A stretch of DNA of 64,000 nt from Thioclava dalianensis. Its GTDB lineage: Bacteria; Pseudomonadota; Alphaproteobacteria; Rhodobacterales; Rhodobacteraceae. Shown piece after piece: positions 38,479-47,492 of the stretch; position 1 is the first letter of the stretch; every line of letters begins with the position of its first letter. The translations under genes and the position numbers were made by a program. The notes under the pieces are model-generated. The model had not been told where the DNA came from, ran no database searches, and saw nothing but the letters and a program-made list of their open reading frames with translations. The stretch spans positions 62,001-126,000 of the forward strand of contig NZ_JHEH01000005.1 of NCBI RefSeq assembly GCF_000715505.1. Reading direction: 5' to 3'.

Positions 38479-39224
38479 GTGCCCGGGTCATGGCGCGCGC
38501 GTTCCATCTCGTCGCGCGCGCTTTGGATCACCGCCTGCATCGCGGCACGGGCCGCCTCGGGCGAGCCCTGTTCGATGGCACGCACGATGGCGCGGTGCTT
38601 CTCGACGACCTCCGCGAAATCGGCAGGGCCTCGTTGTGGGGCGCCGCTATCCGTCTCGCTGGCCAGCAGCGAATAGAGCGCCGCCTGAACCAGATCGCCC
38701 AGCGATTGCAGGAACCGGTTGCCCGAGAGATGTAGCACCAGCTTGTGAAACTCCAGATCGGCAATCGCAAAAGCATCGCGGCGATTGGCATTGGCAAGTG
38801 CGGTGCATTTCGCCGCCAGCAGCGCGTGATCTTCGGGCTGCGCGCGGCTGGCGACCTGCGCGGCAGCAGCCGGCTCCACGATCAGGCGCACCTCGTATAG
38901 CTCTGCCAGAAACTGCTCGGGGCGGCGCTGCATCGTGTGCCAGCGCAGCAGATCGGGGTCGAACATGTTCCAGTCCGACGCCGGGCAGACCCGCGTGCCG
39001 ACCTTCGCCTTCGAGACCAGCAGCCCCTTGGCAATCAGCGTCTTCTTCGCCTCGCGAATGACCGTGCGCGAGACCCCGAACATCTCTTCGAGATCGGGGT
39101 CCAACGGGATCATCGTGCGTTCGGGATATTCTCCGGCCACGATGGCAAGGCCAAGACGGTCGACGACATAGGCAGTGTTGTTGAAGGCACGATCCGTGAA
39201 CCCGCCGCCTGCCGACAGGTTCAT
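38469..39224 (-). CDS. GntR/FadR-family (FCD domain) transcriptional regulator
   Basis: A 251-residue regulator: winged HTH with VDRLGLAIVAGEYPERTMIP and DLEEMFGVSRTVIREAKKTL (about residues 20-65), then the all-helical FCD ligand domain with LYEVRLIVEPAAAAQVAS, FAIADLEFHKLVLHLSGNRF (metal-binding Asp/His) and VVEKHRAIVRAI. The ATG at 39224 overlaps the YjfF stop by 4 bp; a longer frame upstream lies inside yjfF. Its place as last gene of the galactofuranose importer operon suggests it controls that operon; a GTNNNAC-type palindrome at 43847-43857 upstream of ytfQ is a candidate site. Confidence 0.9.
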   Translation of the reverse strand: MNLSAGGGFTDRAFNNTAYVVDRLGLAIVAGEYPERTMIPLDPDLEEMFGVSRTVIREAKKTLIAKGLLVSKAKVGTRVCPASDWNMFDPDLLRWHTMQRRPEQFLAELYEVRLIVEPAAAAQVASRAQPEDHALLAAKCTALANANRRDAFAIADLEFHKLVLHLSGNRFLQSLGDLVQAALYSLLASETDSGAPQRGPADFAEVVEKHRAIVRAIEQGSPEAARAAMQAVIQSARDEMERARHDPGTGA

Positions 39225-40213
39225 GATCGCGCGGCGGATACGTTCGCCCGCGGAATGCGTGCCGTCGTTGCCCAAGCCAACCCCTTCTGCAACATAATAA
39301 AGGTAAACAACAAACCGCCAATCACGATCTTCGTCCACCAGCTCGATAATGTCCCATCGAAAACGATGTAGGTCTGTATCAGCCCCATAATCATGATGCC
39401 AAAGAAGGTGCCAGCCACAAAACCACTACCGCCCGAGAGCAATGTGCCCCCGATCACCACTGCGGCAATTGCGTCCAGCTCGGTGCCGACGGTCGCCAGC
39501 GAATATCCCGCCGAGGTATAAAGCGAGTAAACGATCCCCGCCAGCCCGGCCAATCCGCCCGAGACCGCATAGATCGAGATCGTCGTGCGCGCACAGGGCA
39601 CCCCCATGAGCTGCGCGGTCTGGGCCGAGCCGCCGAGTGCATAGACATTGCGGCCAAAGCGGGTGCGGTGCAGCGCGATCGCTGCAGCCACGAAGCTCAG
39701 CACCATCAACAGCCCGGTGATCCGGAAGCGCCCGCCCCCCGGGGCTTTCCAGTAAAGCGATTGCAGCCAACCATAGAATTCGTGCGTGATCGGCACCGAT
39801 TCCGTCGAGAGCACATAGGCCAGCCCGCGCATCAAAAACATCCCCGCAAGCGTGACGATGAAGGGCGGCATCTCAAGATAGTAGATGATCGCCCCCATCG
39901 CCGCGCCGAAGACCGTGGTGATGACCAAAACAATGGCGAAAGCGGCCAGCGGATGGATCGAGGTATCGCGCAAGATCACCGCCAGAAAGACGCCGGTGAA
40001 GGCGATCACCGAGCCCACCGACAGATCGATGCCGCCCGAGAGGATCACAAAGGTCATGCCGACCGCCGTGATCCCCAGAAAAGCATTGTCGGTCAGCAGA
40101 TTTGCCACCACACGCGACGAGAGCATATTGGGAAACTGGAAGATACAGGCCGCATAGGCCACGAAAAACGTGACGATCGTGATGTAAAGCGGCAGGCGCG
40201 TCGAATGTCTCAT
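39221..40213 (-). CDS. yjfF: Galactofuranose-type ABC transporter permease YjfF
   Basis: Inner-membrane permease of 330 residues in the CUT2 (RbsC-like) family: about ten helices, the central GMTFVILSGGIDLSVGSVIA block (about residues 51-70) and a late VVIGGTLLSGGSGFVAGTFF block (about 250-270). It pairs with YtfT to form the channel. The 4-bp overlaps with ytfT upstream and the GntR gene downstream show one transcript. Confidence 0.9.
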   Translation of the reverse strand: MRHSTRLPLYITIVTFFVAYAACIFQFPNMLSSRVVANLLTDNAFLGITAVGMTFVILSGGIDLSVGSVIAFTGVFLAVILRDTSIHPLAAFAIVLVITTVFGAAMGAIIYYLEMPPFIVTLAGMFLMRGLAYVLSTESVPITHEFYGWLQSLYWKAPGGGRFRITGLLMVLSFVAAAIALHRTRFGRNVYALGGSAQTAQLMGVPCARTTISIYAVSGGLAGLAGIVYSLYTSAGYSLATVGTELDAIAAVVIGGTLLSGGSGFVAGTFFGIMIMGLIQTYIVFDGTLSSWWTKIVIGGLLFTFIMLQKGLAWATTARIPRANVSAARS

Positions 40214-41253
40214 GGATGGTCCTCCCCGACCGCGCCTTTGGCCGCCACTGCGCGCCGCGCCAAGACCGGACCCGATGAGGCCCGCAGCAAATAGATGGAA
40301 TGTTTCACCCGTGGCGACTGAATCACCAGGATTGCGATGATGATGATCGCCTTGATCACGAGGTTGAACTCGACCGGCATGCCCGAAAGCAGAATGGCCG
40401 AATTGACCGACTGGATGATCAGCGCCCCGAGCAGCGAGGCAGTGATGGAAAAGCGCCCGCCCAGCAGCGAGTTGCCCCCGATCACCACGGCAAGGATCGC
40501 GTCCAGCTCCATCCAGAGCCCCGCATTATTGGCATCCGCCCCGCGAATATCTCCCGTGACGACGATCCCCGCCAGCGCAGCGCAAAGACCGGTGACAAGA
40601 TACACCGCGATCAGCAAAACCTTGGCATTGATCCCGGCGAGCCGCGCGGATCTTTCATTGATGCCCGTGGCCTCGATCAGCAGGCCAAGCGCCGTGCGCC
40701 GCACGACGAGCCCCACGACGACCGCAAGCGTGACCCAGATCCAGATCGGGGTCGGCACGCTCAGGATCGTGCCGCCGCCCAGACGGATCAGCCCCGGATC
40801 GTTGAAGGTCAGGATTGCGCCCTTGGTCAGCAGCTGCGCAATCCCCCGCCCTGCGACCATCAAGACCAGCGTGGCAACAATCGGCTGGATGCGCAGCACC
40901 GCAACTAGAAAGCCATTCCAGATCCCGCACAGCGCCCCTGCCCCAAGCGCGGCCAGCAGCGCCATGATCCACGATCCGCCCTCGGTCACGACCGAGGCGG
41001 CCACGGCCCCGGTAATTGCCATCACCGCGCCCACCGACAGATCGATGCCGCGCGTGGCAATCACCAGCGTCATGCCCACCGACAAAAGCGCCACCGGAGC
41101 GCCTCGGTTCAGCACGTCGATGATATTTCCAAACAGACGCCCGTTATGCATCTCCAGATGAAAGAAGCCCGGGAACATCGCGAAATTCAGCCCCAGCACC
41201 AGCGCCAAAATGACGAGCTGCGGCAAGATACGGCGGATGGTTGCACGGATCAT
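40210..41253 (-). CDS. ytfT: Galactofuranose-type ABC transporter permease YtfT
   Basis: CUT2 permease of 347 residues with GMTLVIATRGIDLSVGAVMA (about residues 60-79) and ILAVVIGGNSLLGGRFSITA (about 255-274), and roughly ten hydrophobic helices. Partner of YjfF and YtfR. Overlaps the ATPase gene and yjfF by 4 bp each. Confidence 0.9.
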   Translation of the reverse strand: MIRATIRRILPQLVILALVLGLNFAMFPGFFHLEMHNGRLFGNIIDVLNRGAPVALLSVGMTLVIATRGIDLSVGAVMAITGAVAASVVTEGGSWIMALLAALGAGALCGIWNGFLVAVLRIQPIVATLVLMVAGRGIAQLLTKGAILTFNDPGLIRLGGGTILSVPTPIWIWVTLAVVVGLVVRRTALGLLIEATGINERSARLAGINAKVLLIAVYLVTGLCAALAGIVVTGDIRGADANNAGLWMELDAILAVVIGGNSLLGGRFSITASLLGALIIQSVNSAILLSGMPVEFNLVIKAIIIIAILVIQSPRVKHSIYLLRASSGPVLARRAVAAKGAVGEDHP

Positions 41254-42761
41254 GCGACGGCCTCCTCTTCGGCGGCAATGGCGCGGATGATGGATGTGGG
41301 CGAGATCGCCTCACCGCGCAGCTCGCCGACCTGACGCCGGTCGCGCATCACGACGATGCGGCTGGAATAGGCCACCAGCTCCTCCATCTCGGACGACGCC
41401 ACCAGCAGCGCCATCCCCTGCGCCCGCAACCGCTCGATCAATGCGATGATCTCGGCATGCGCGCCCACATCGATGCCCCGCGTAGGCTCGTCGAGGATCA
41501 GGAAATCTGGCTCCGTGGCAAGCCAGCGCGCCAGCAGCGCCTTTTGTTGATTGCCCCCCGACAAAAGCCGGATCGGCGTGTCGAGATTGGCCAGCCGGAT
41601 ATCGAGCGCCTTGACATAGCCCTGCGCAATTTCCTCGATCCGGGCGCGGGGCAGCGGTCGGAACCAGCCCTGCCGCGCCTGCAAGGACAAGATGATATTC
41701 TCGCGCACCGACAGATCGCCCACGATTCCTTCGGTCTTGCGATCCTCCGGGCAGAGCGCAAAGCGATGCCGGATGGCCGCGCGGGGATTGGGGATCTGCA
41801 ATGGCGCGCCGCGCAGCTCGGCTGTGCCCCGATCGGCGGCCTGAGCGCCAAAGATCGCGTTGCAGGTCTCGCTGCGTCCCGAGCCCAGAAGCCCGGCCAG
41901 CCCCACCACCTCGCCTTCATGAATGTCCAGATTGAAGGGCTCGATTGCGCCACGGCGGGCAAAGCCGCGCAAGGACAGCAACAGCTTGCCGGGCGGACCG
42001 GCATCGTGATGCTTGGTCGCCGCCTCAAGCTGACGGCCCAACATCATCGTCACAATTTCGGTCTGGCTGACGCTCTCAAGTCGCCGGGTCCCCACGACAC
42101 AGCCATTGCGCAGGATCGTCGCGCGGTCACACAGCTCAAGCACCTGATCGAGGAAATGGGTGATGAACACCACGGCAAGCCCGCGCGCCTTGAGGCGGCG
42201 GATCACCGAAAACATCAGCTGCACCTCATCGCGATCAAGGCTCGCGGTCGGCTCGTCAAGGATCAGAACCTTGCCCGACAGCTCGACCGCGCGGGCGATG
42301 GCCACGATCTGCTGGATCGCGATGGAATAGCTCGACAGCAGGCGCGCCGGATCAAGATCGAGCCCGTATTCGGCCAGCACCGCGCGTGCATCGCGCACCA
42401 TCCGGCGGTGGTCAATCATCCCAAAGCGGCGCGGCTGGCGACCCAGATACAGGTTTTCAGCGACGCTCAGATTGGGCAAAAGGTTGACCTCTTGATAGAC
42501 CGTGCCGATCCCGGCTGCCTGACTGGAGAGCGGATCGCGCGGATCTATCGGCTTCCCGTCGAGCAAGATCGTGCCGCCGTCGCGCGAATAGGCCCCTGTG
42601 AGACATTTGATCAAGGTGGATTTGCCCGCGCCGTTCTCACCCAGAAGCGCGTGGACCTCGCCGGGATAGAGGGCAAGCTCGACATCATCGAGCGCGATCA
42701 CCCCGGGAAAGAATTTGGAGATGCCCGTCGCATGCAGGACGGGCGGCGTATCAACAGCCAT
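41250..42761 (-). CDS. ytfR: Galactofuranose-type ABC transporter ATP-binding protein YtfR
   Basis: CUT2 ATPase of 503 residues with two nucleotide-binding domains. First: Walker A GENGAGKST (about residues 40-48), Walker B VLILDEPTASLD and FITHFLDQ. Second, from about residue 260: GLAGLLGSGRSE as a degenerate Walker A, signature LSGGNQQKALLARWL and LILDEPTRGIDVGA. The FFPGVIALDDVELALYPGE stretch is typical of the YtfR/RbsA group. AAGGGG precedes the ATG at 42761; the frame continues upstream without support. Confidence 0.92.
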   Translation of the reverse strand: MAVDTPPVLHATGISKFFPGVIALDDVELALYPGEVHALLGENGAGKSTLIKCLTGAYSRDGGTILLDGKPIDPRDPLSSQAAGIGTVYQEVNLLPNLSVAENLYLGRQPRRFGMIDHRRMVRDARAVLAEYGLDLDPARLLSSYSIAIQQIVAIARAVELSGKVLILDEPTASLDRDEVQLMFSVIRRLKARGLAVVFITHFLDQVLELCDRATILRNGCVVGTRRLESVSQTEIVTMMLGRQLEAATKHHDAGPPGKLLLSLRGFARRGAIEPFNLDIHEGEVVGLAGLLGSGRSETCNAIFGAQAADRGTAELRGAPLQIPNPRAAIRHRFALCPEDRKTEGIVGDLSVRENIILSLQARQGWFRPLPRARIEEIAQGYVKALDIRLANLDTPIRLLSGGNQQKALLARWLATEPDFLILDEPTRGIDVGAHAEIIALIERLRAQGMALLVASSEMEELVAYSSRIVVMRDRRQVGELRGEAISPTSIIRAIAAEEEAVA

Positions 42762-42811
42762 TGCGGCCCCTTTCAGCAAGAATGTCCTCGGACAAGCCAA
42801 CCCCGAAATCA

Positions 42812-42839
42812 CCGGGCGCGCGAGAGATCACGCACCCGG
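42812..42839 (-). other. Stem-loop between ytfQ and ytfR
   Basis: Nine-base stem with one G-T pair (arms 42812-42820 and 42831-42839) and a 10-nt loop, 11 bp after the ytfQ stop. It probably stabilises the binding-protein transcript or partly ends transcription. Confidence 0.5.
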
Positions 42840-42849
42840 CGAGGGAGGA

Positions 42850-43806
42850 TCAGTATCCAAGATCCTTCTTGCGCTCATAGGCCGCCATATTGTCGGAATC
42901 CTGCGTGTAGAGCGTGGACTTGGTCTGGATCCATTTCGGAGGCATCGTACCATCCTTCCAATACGCCTCAAGCGCAGTGAAGGCGGGCCCGGCCATGTCC
43001 GGCGTCAGCTCGACCGTCGCATTGGACTGCCCATGCGCAATCGCGAGGTGCATATCGGGCACGGAGTCGACTGACACGATCTTGATATCCTCACCCGGCT
43101 TGAGCCCGGCTTCCTTGATCGCCTGAATCGCGCCAAGCGCCATGTCGTCGTTATGGGCGTAGAGCGCGCAGATATCCTTGCCGCCATTCTCAGCCTTGAG
43201 GAAGCTCTCCATCACGATCTTGCCCTGCGAGCGCGTGAAATCGCCGGTCTGGCTGCGGATGATCTTGATATTGGGTGCATCCGCAATCGCGTCGGCAAAG
43301 CCCTTCTTGCGGTCGATGGTCACCGACGCGCCGGTCGTGCCTTGCAGCTCGACCACGTTGCACGGCTTGCCGTCCTCGGCCTTCTTGAGCCAGTCGCCCG
43401 CGACCTCGCCCTCATGCACGGTATCCGAGGTAACCGCCGTCAGATAGAGATCGTCGGGCGCATCGACCTTACGATCCATCAGCACGACCGGAATATCGGC
43501 ATCCTTCGCCTCGCCCAGAACCTCGTCCCAGCCGGTCGCGACCACGGGGGCCAGCAAGATCGCATCGACGCCCTGCGCGATGAAGCCACGGATCGCCTTG
43601 ATCTGGTTTTCCTGCTTTTGCTGGGCATCCGCGAATTTCAGCGTGATCCCGCGCTCTTTCGCGTCGGCCTTGGTCACCGAGGTCTCCGCCGCGCGCCAAC
43701 CGGATTCCGATCCGATCTGCGAAAATCCGACCGTTTCATTCGCGGCAAAAGCGCTCGCAGGCATCAAGACAGCCGCGCTCAACAAAAGTGATTTCAGAAT
43801 GTTCAT
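42850..43806 (-). CDS. ytfQ: Galactofuranose-type periplasmic sugar-binding protein YtfQ
   Basis: A 318-residue CUT2 binding protein with a Sec signal peptide (MNILKSLLLSAAVLMPASAFA, cut near residue 22). The mature start ETVGFSQIGSESGWRAAETS is diagnostic of YtfQ, as are VDAILLAPVVATGWDEVL and ALYAHNDDMALGAIQAIKEA. E. coli YtfQ binds galactofuranose and galactopyranose. Placement next to a galactoside regulon fits that ligand. GGGAGG lies before the ATG, and the operon promoter should be in the AT-rich stretch to 43870. Confidence 0.92.
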   Translation of the reverse strand: MNILKSLLLSAAVLMPASAFAANETVGFSQIGSESGWRAAETSVTKADAKERGITLKFADAQQKQENQIKAIRGFIAQGVDAILLAPVVATGWDEVLGEAKDADIPVVLMDRKVDAPDDLYLTAVTSDTVHEGEVAGDWLKKAEDGKPCNVVELQGTTGASVTIDRKKGFADAIADAPNIKIIRSQTGDFTRSQGKIVMESFLKAENGGKDICALYAHNDDMALGAIQAIKEAGLKPGEDIKIVSVDSVPDMHLAIAHGQSNATVELTPDMAGPAFTALEAYWKDGTMPPKWIQTKSTLYTQDSDNMAAYERKKDLGY

Positions 43807-43846
43807 GTGTTCCTCCCTTTGAATGGTCCTCCAACCGAGAGCTATT

Positions 43847-43857
43847 AAGTATTACTT
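43847..43857. promoter_or_regulatory. GntR/FadR-type operator candidate upstream of ytfQ
   Basis: AAGTATTACTT is symmetric around one central base and contains GT-ATT-AC, matching the GT-N3-AC core of FadR/FCD-family sites. It lies 41 bp before the ytfQ start in an AT-rich promoter stretch. Between 43870 and 44071 I see no gene or clear signal. Confidence 0.45.
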
Positions 43858-44071
43858 TATTATTCTTGTAAACAGTTCTGATTGCTGGCGATCACAAGAT
43901 TCCGCAAGACAATGATATTAAATGGTTATTTTACCCACGGAATCGGCAGTTACGGGCTCGCCGCCCCGGAAGCCACCCACGTCCTTCGTCTTTTTGAATC
44001 AAAACCAGCCCGCAGAGTCGCGCCCTGCACCAGACGGACGAGCCGCTGCAAACTTGGCCCCTAGACGAAAT

Positions 44072-44102
44072 TTCCCCGCGCCCTGTCCGAGGGAGCGGGG
44101 AA
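44072..44102 (-). terminator. Terminator-like hairpin after the sulfur operon
   Basis: Eight-base perfect stem TTCCCCGC/GCGGGGAA with an inner CCCT/AGGG extension (arms 44072-44079 and 44095-44102), 43 bp past the small membrane peptide gene on the minus strand. It is followed on that strand by ATTT, a weak T tail. Confidence 0.55.
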
Positions 44103-44144
44103 GATCTGGATCTCAAACAACCGCGCGTCCAAGCCGCGCGCGCG

Positions 44145-44309
44145 TCACTTCGGCAAGGCGCCGCAGAACCCGCCAGAGGCCGCACTGCCCGACCCCAGCG
44201 CAAAGACCGCCGGGGCTTGATAAGGGTTGGGCGGCGCAACCACGAGATCAAAGACGACCAGCGCGGCAATCGAGACAATCGCAACAGTTGCGGTGAAAGC
44301 GCGGGTCAT
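44145..44309 (-). CDS. Small membrane peptide (54 aa) of the YeeE/sulfurtransferase operon
   Basis: A 54-residue product with one hydrophobic helix (about residues 5-25, TATVAIVSIAALVVFDLVVA) and a soluble Gly/Pro-rich tail ending GGFCGALPK with a single Cys. Its ATG at 44309 overlaps the YeeE-type stop by 4 bp, which argues that it is a real, translationally coupled gene rather than a chance frame. I do not recognise a named family. The lone Cys could take part in sulfur handling next to the transporter; that is speculation. Confidence 0.65.
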   Translation of the reverse strand: MTRAFTATVAIVSIAALVVFDLVVAPPNPYQAPAVFALGSGSAASGGFCGALPK

Positions 44310-45445
44310 GTGCGCGCCTCCAGCCCCAGAATCGGGCGCAGGCGAATGCCGACGAAAGCCCCAGCGAAGGCCGCGACAAACCATGCCCAGCCATGCAGGC
44401 TGCCCGTGGAGATGCCCGAAAAGAACGCGCCCACATTGCAGCCAAACGCCAGCCGCGAGGAATAGCCCAGCAGGAAGCCGGTGATGATCGTGGCGACCCA
44501 CGCCCGTGCACGGTAGTTCGGCAGCTTTGCGTCAAGCCCACCCCGGCGCCACGCCGCGACCCCGAAAGCGCCTGCGATCAGGCCGATATCGGAGAGCGAG
44601 GTGTAATCCGTCAACAGGCTCGCATGCAGGCGTGCGACAGAACCGGGCGCGCTCCAGAAAGCCGATCCCGAAAGATCGACGCCGAAGACATTCACCACCT
44701 TGGCCGCCCAAAGGCCCAGCCCATAGACCACGCCCCAAGGCTGGCCCGCAACGGCGAGATACAAGATCGCAAGCCCCGCCAGGATCACCGCGGCCAGCGC
44801 ATGGCGACGGCTGAGCCAGACGGTGCCCGGAGCGGCACGCCACAGCGTGACCCCTGCAACCAAAGCCAGCAGAACGAGCGTGATCACAAGCCCCGTCACG
44901 CCGCGAAACTGCAAGATCGGCAGCGCGCCGAGATTGGTCCACCAGATCAGACCATAGGCGCCCGCAAAGCTGCCAATGGCGAAAAACGGCAGCGCCACAA
45001 GCGCCACCGGATTGCCACTGCCCGCGTTGACCAGCGTCCCCGAGCCACAGCCCAGCAGGATCTGCATGCAGGCGCCAAAGACGAAGGCTCCGCCGACCAT
45101 CGCAAAGCCGATTGGAGCCTCTGCCCCGACCAGCTCACCCGCATGCGAGGTCAGAAGCGGGATCGCCACAATGGCCACAAGCGCAATCGAGAGAAGCTGC
45201 GCGACCAGTCCCGAGGGCTCACGGCGCAGGATCATCGCCCGCCACGGCCCGGCAAAGCCAAAGCGCATGCCCTCAAGCAAGACGCCCAGCCCAAGCCCGA
45301 CCGCCAGCAAAAGGCCGTAGCGCGCGCCCACGAACAGCGCGACCAGTCCGATCATCACGAGGCCCGCTAGGATCAGCACGCCCCGGCGGAACCCGACCGA
45401 GGCCGGGCGCTCCGCCGGAACGTCAGAGACAGCCGCCTGCGTCAT
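44306..45445 (-). CDS. YeeE/YedE-family sulfur-compound transporter (TsuA-like)
   Basis: Inner-membrane protein of 379 residues with about ten helices. The family cysteines sit in MQILLGCGSGTLVNAGSGNP (about residues 129-148) and SRLAFGCNVGAFFSGISTGS (about 333-352), the motifs that pass thiosulfate through TsuA by transient S-S...S contacts. It probably imports thiosulfate or a similar sulfane-sulfur compound. It overlaps the sulfurtransferase gene by 4 bp, which would process the sulfur on the periplasmic side. Confidence 0.9.
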   Translation of the reverse strand: MTQAAVSDVPAERPASVGFRRGVLILAGLVMIGLVALFVGARYGLLLAVGLGLGVLLEGMRFGFAGPWRAMILRREPSGLVAQLLSIALVAIVAIPLLTSHAGELVGAEAPIGFAMVGGAFVFGACMQILLGCGSGTLVNAGSGNPVALVALPFFAIGSFAGAYGLIWWTNLGALPILQFRGVTGLVITLVLLALVAGVTLWRAAPGTVWLSRRHALAAVILAGLAILYLAVAGQPWGVVYGLGLWAAKVVNVFGVDLSGSAFWSAPGSVARLHASLLTDYTSLSDIGLIAGAFGVAAWRRGGLDAKLPNYRARAWVATIITGFLLGYSSRLAFGCNVGAFFSGISTGSLHGWAWFVAAFAGAFVGIRLRPILGLEART

Positions 45446-46386
45446 CCCTTATCGCTCCGGAACTGGTTGAGCAGGTTGTCGATCAGGCCGGGCGTGTGCT
45501 CCATCTTGCCGTCGCCATGCGAATATTCGACGACCGAACCGGGATAGAGTTTGACGTTTTCGATCCCGGCCAGCTCGCTCAGCGCGAACCAGTCGGTCGC
45601 AGCCCAATGCCCGGTATTGCAGAAGGAAATCACCTCTTGGCCATCCGAGATGCCGAGCGCCGATTTCAGCGCGCGTGCATCTGTCACGTTCGAGATCGCA
45701 GTCGCGCCGGATTGGAAGAACTTGGTGTAGGGATAGTTTTCGGCCCCCGGCAACGTGCCCGGACGAGAGGCTGCGGGATGTGCCTTCTTGCCCTCGAAGA
45801 ACGCGGGCGGACGGGCATCCAGAAGCACGGCTTTTTGCTTGCCATCAACGACATTGGAGACGTCCGGCGTATCTGCCGTCCAGGCGTTGTTCCAGGTGAT
45901 CGACAGCTCGGTCGGCACCGGTTTGACCGCATCGGTCGAGACCTGCTGACCGGCATTGACCCAAGCCTGCTCGCCGCCATTGAGCACGGAAAGCAACGTG
46001 AAGCCGCTGCTTTTGAGCGTCCAATAGACGCGGGCCGCGGCGCCGAAATCGGTGTCCGTATCGCCTTGCGAGACGATCACGACGGGCTTTTGCGGATCAA
46101 GGCCGAGCTTTTCATAGGTCGCTTCAAGCTGCTCCACGGGCAAAAGCTCGCCCGGATTGTCGGCCGGGCCGCGAAAGAGCCCGTAAGGGGCATGCACTGC
46201 GCCCGCAATATGGCCCTGCGCATAGGCATCAGAGCGGATATCGAGCACAACAGGCGCGCCCGACGGCGCTGCCAGCGCGGTCTGGAGCTCTTGCGGCGTG
46301 ACGAGCGGGCCCAGATCGGCCGCCCAACTGGCGGTGGCGGAAACAGCGACGAGCGTCGCTGCGAGCGAAAGCGCTAAGCGTTTCAT
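45442..46386 (-). CDS. Periplasmic two-domain sulfurtransferase (rhodanese)
   Basis: A 314-residue protein with a Sec signal peptide (MKRLALSLAATLVAVSATASWA) and two rhodanese domains. The first lacks an active-site Cys (VIVSQGDTDTDFGAAARVYW), the second has it in VISFCNTGHWAATDWFALSE (about residue 264), the classical catalytic/regulatory split. It would move sulfur from thiosulfate or persulfides in the periplasm. GGGAG lies eight bases before the ATG. A small hairpin GGGGTG/CACCCC at 46403-46418 lies in the leader. The rest of the gap to 46637 shows no gene. Confidence 0.9.
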   Translation of the reverse strand: MKRLALSLAATLVAVSATASWAADLGPLVTPQELQTALAAPSGAPVVLDIRSDAYAQGHIAGAVHAPYGLFRGPADNPGELLPVEQLEATYEKLGLDPQKPVVIVSQGDTDTDFGAAARVYWTLKSSGFTLLSVLNGGEQAWVNAGQQVSTDAVKPVPTELSITWNNAWTADTPDVSNVVDGKQKAVLLDARPPAFFEGKKAHPAASRPGTLPGAENYPYTKFFQSGATAISNVTDARALKSALGISDGQEVISFCNTGHWAATDWFALSELAGIENVKLYPGSVVEYSHGDGKMEHTPGLIDNLLNQFRSDKG

Positions 46387-46637
46387 GTCAGGATCTCCCG
46401 ATGGGGTGTGTTCACCCCTCATTTCGGCCGCGATCACGCGACTGTCAAGCTTCGCGGCGCACTACGTGAGACCCGCTTGCGAAAGACGACCCATAGGCGG
46501 GGGGCTCTTGCGAAACATTCGGCATCAGGGCGACGCCTTGCGGATTGCCATTCCACGCATCGCGGAGTGCATCGAACAAGATTTTTTAGCCCAGCCCTGC
46601 GGCCCGAGCGGGGCAAACGCGCCCTGCACGCCTCAGA

Positions 46638-47492
46638 TCAGACCAGCACGACGCGCGGTACCGGCTGGCCGCTTACCCCTGCATCGGCGGTATAGACCAG
46701 ACCCTCCCCAGCCACAGGTGCCTCGATCCCCTCGCGCGCCGTGGTGACGAAGAGATCGCGCATCTGCGGCCCGCCAAATGCCGGACAGGAACTGTGCTGA
46801 CCGCCCACGGAGATCGCCCGATCAAATGTGCCGTCTGGCAGGTAGCGCGCGACACGCGCCGCCCCCCATTGCGCGTTCCAAACCCCACCGTCGCTGTCGC
46901 AGATCGCCCCGTCCGGGTTCAGGCCTTCGGGTTCAAGATCGACGAACAGCTCGGGCGCCCCCTCGGGCCAGCCGTCGGCATCCAGCGCAACCGTCTGAAT
47001 GCGCCCGCTCGGCGTATCGGCGAAATAGGCGCGCCGCCCATCGGGCGAGAAACAGATCGCGTTGGGGATCGTAATCTTGGGAAAGAGCGGCTCCACCGAT
47101 CCTTTGTAATAGCGATAGATCGTGCCCGCACCCGGCTCTGCGCCCTTGCCCATCGTCGAGACCCACATGCCGCCCATCGGATCGGCGCGACCGTCATTGC
47201 AGCGCGTCTCGGAACGCTCCGCCTCGACTTTGGCCACCGGCTCATGCGTGCCAGAGGCAATGTCGAACCGGCGCAGCCCCGTCTCGGTCGAGATCAGCAG
47301 CGTGTCGCGATCGACCCAGCCCGCAGCCGAGGCCATCTCGCCCAGTTGCCACTCCAGCGGGCCGCTCGCGTCGCGGCTCAGCAACCGGCCCGCGAGAATG
47401 TCGAACCAGAACAGCTGTGCGCGTTCGGGATGCCACATCACACCTTCCCCAAGGAAGCAGGCGCGGTCGTCGTAAACAGTCGTCCCAGTCAT
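46638..47492 (-). CDS. SMP-30/gluconolactonase-family lactonase, probable galactonolactonase
   Basis: Six-bladed beta-propeller lactonase of 284 residues: metal ligands Glu16 in [10 protein letters not shown], Asn in [20 protein letters not shown] (about residue 98), [17 protein letters not shown] (about 143-159) and the Asp in [21 protein letters not shown] (about 193). It would hydrolyse the lactone made by galactose 1-dehydrogenase. Last gene of the galactoside operon read leftward from 54165, overlapping dgoA by 4 bp, which supports galactono- over gluconolactone as its substrate. Confidence 0.87.
   Translation of the reverse strand: MTGTTVYDDRACFLGEGVMWHPERAQLFWFDILAGRLLSRDASGPLEWQLGEMASAAGWVDRDTLLISTETGLRRFDIASGTHEPVAKVEAERSETRCNDGRADPMGGMWVSTMGKGAEPGAGTIYRYYKGSVEPLFPKITIPNAICFSPDGRRAYFADTPSGRIQTVALDADGWPEGAPELFVDLEPEGLNPDGAICDSDGGVWNAQWGAARVARYLPDGTFDRAISVGGQHSSCPAFGGPQMRDLFVTTAREGIEAPVAGEGLVYTADAGVSGQPVPRVVLV

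Noticed and set aside
38469-39338. Longer 289-residue form of the GntR regulator
   Set aside because: The extension lies in yjfF and has no regulator-like sequence; the ATG at 39224 gives the normal length with a 4-bp overlap.
46387-46637. T-run GATTTTTTAG near 46580 as a plus-strand terminator
   Set aside because: No convincing stem precedes the T-run and no plus-strand gene ends there.
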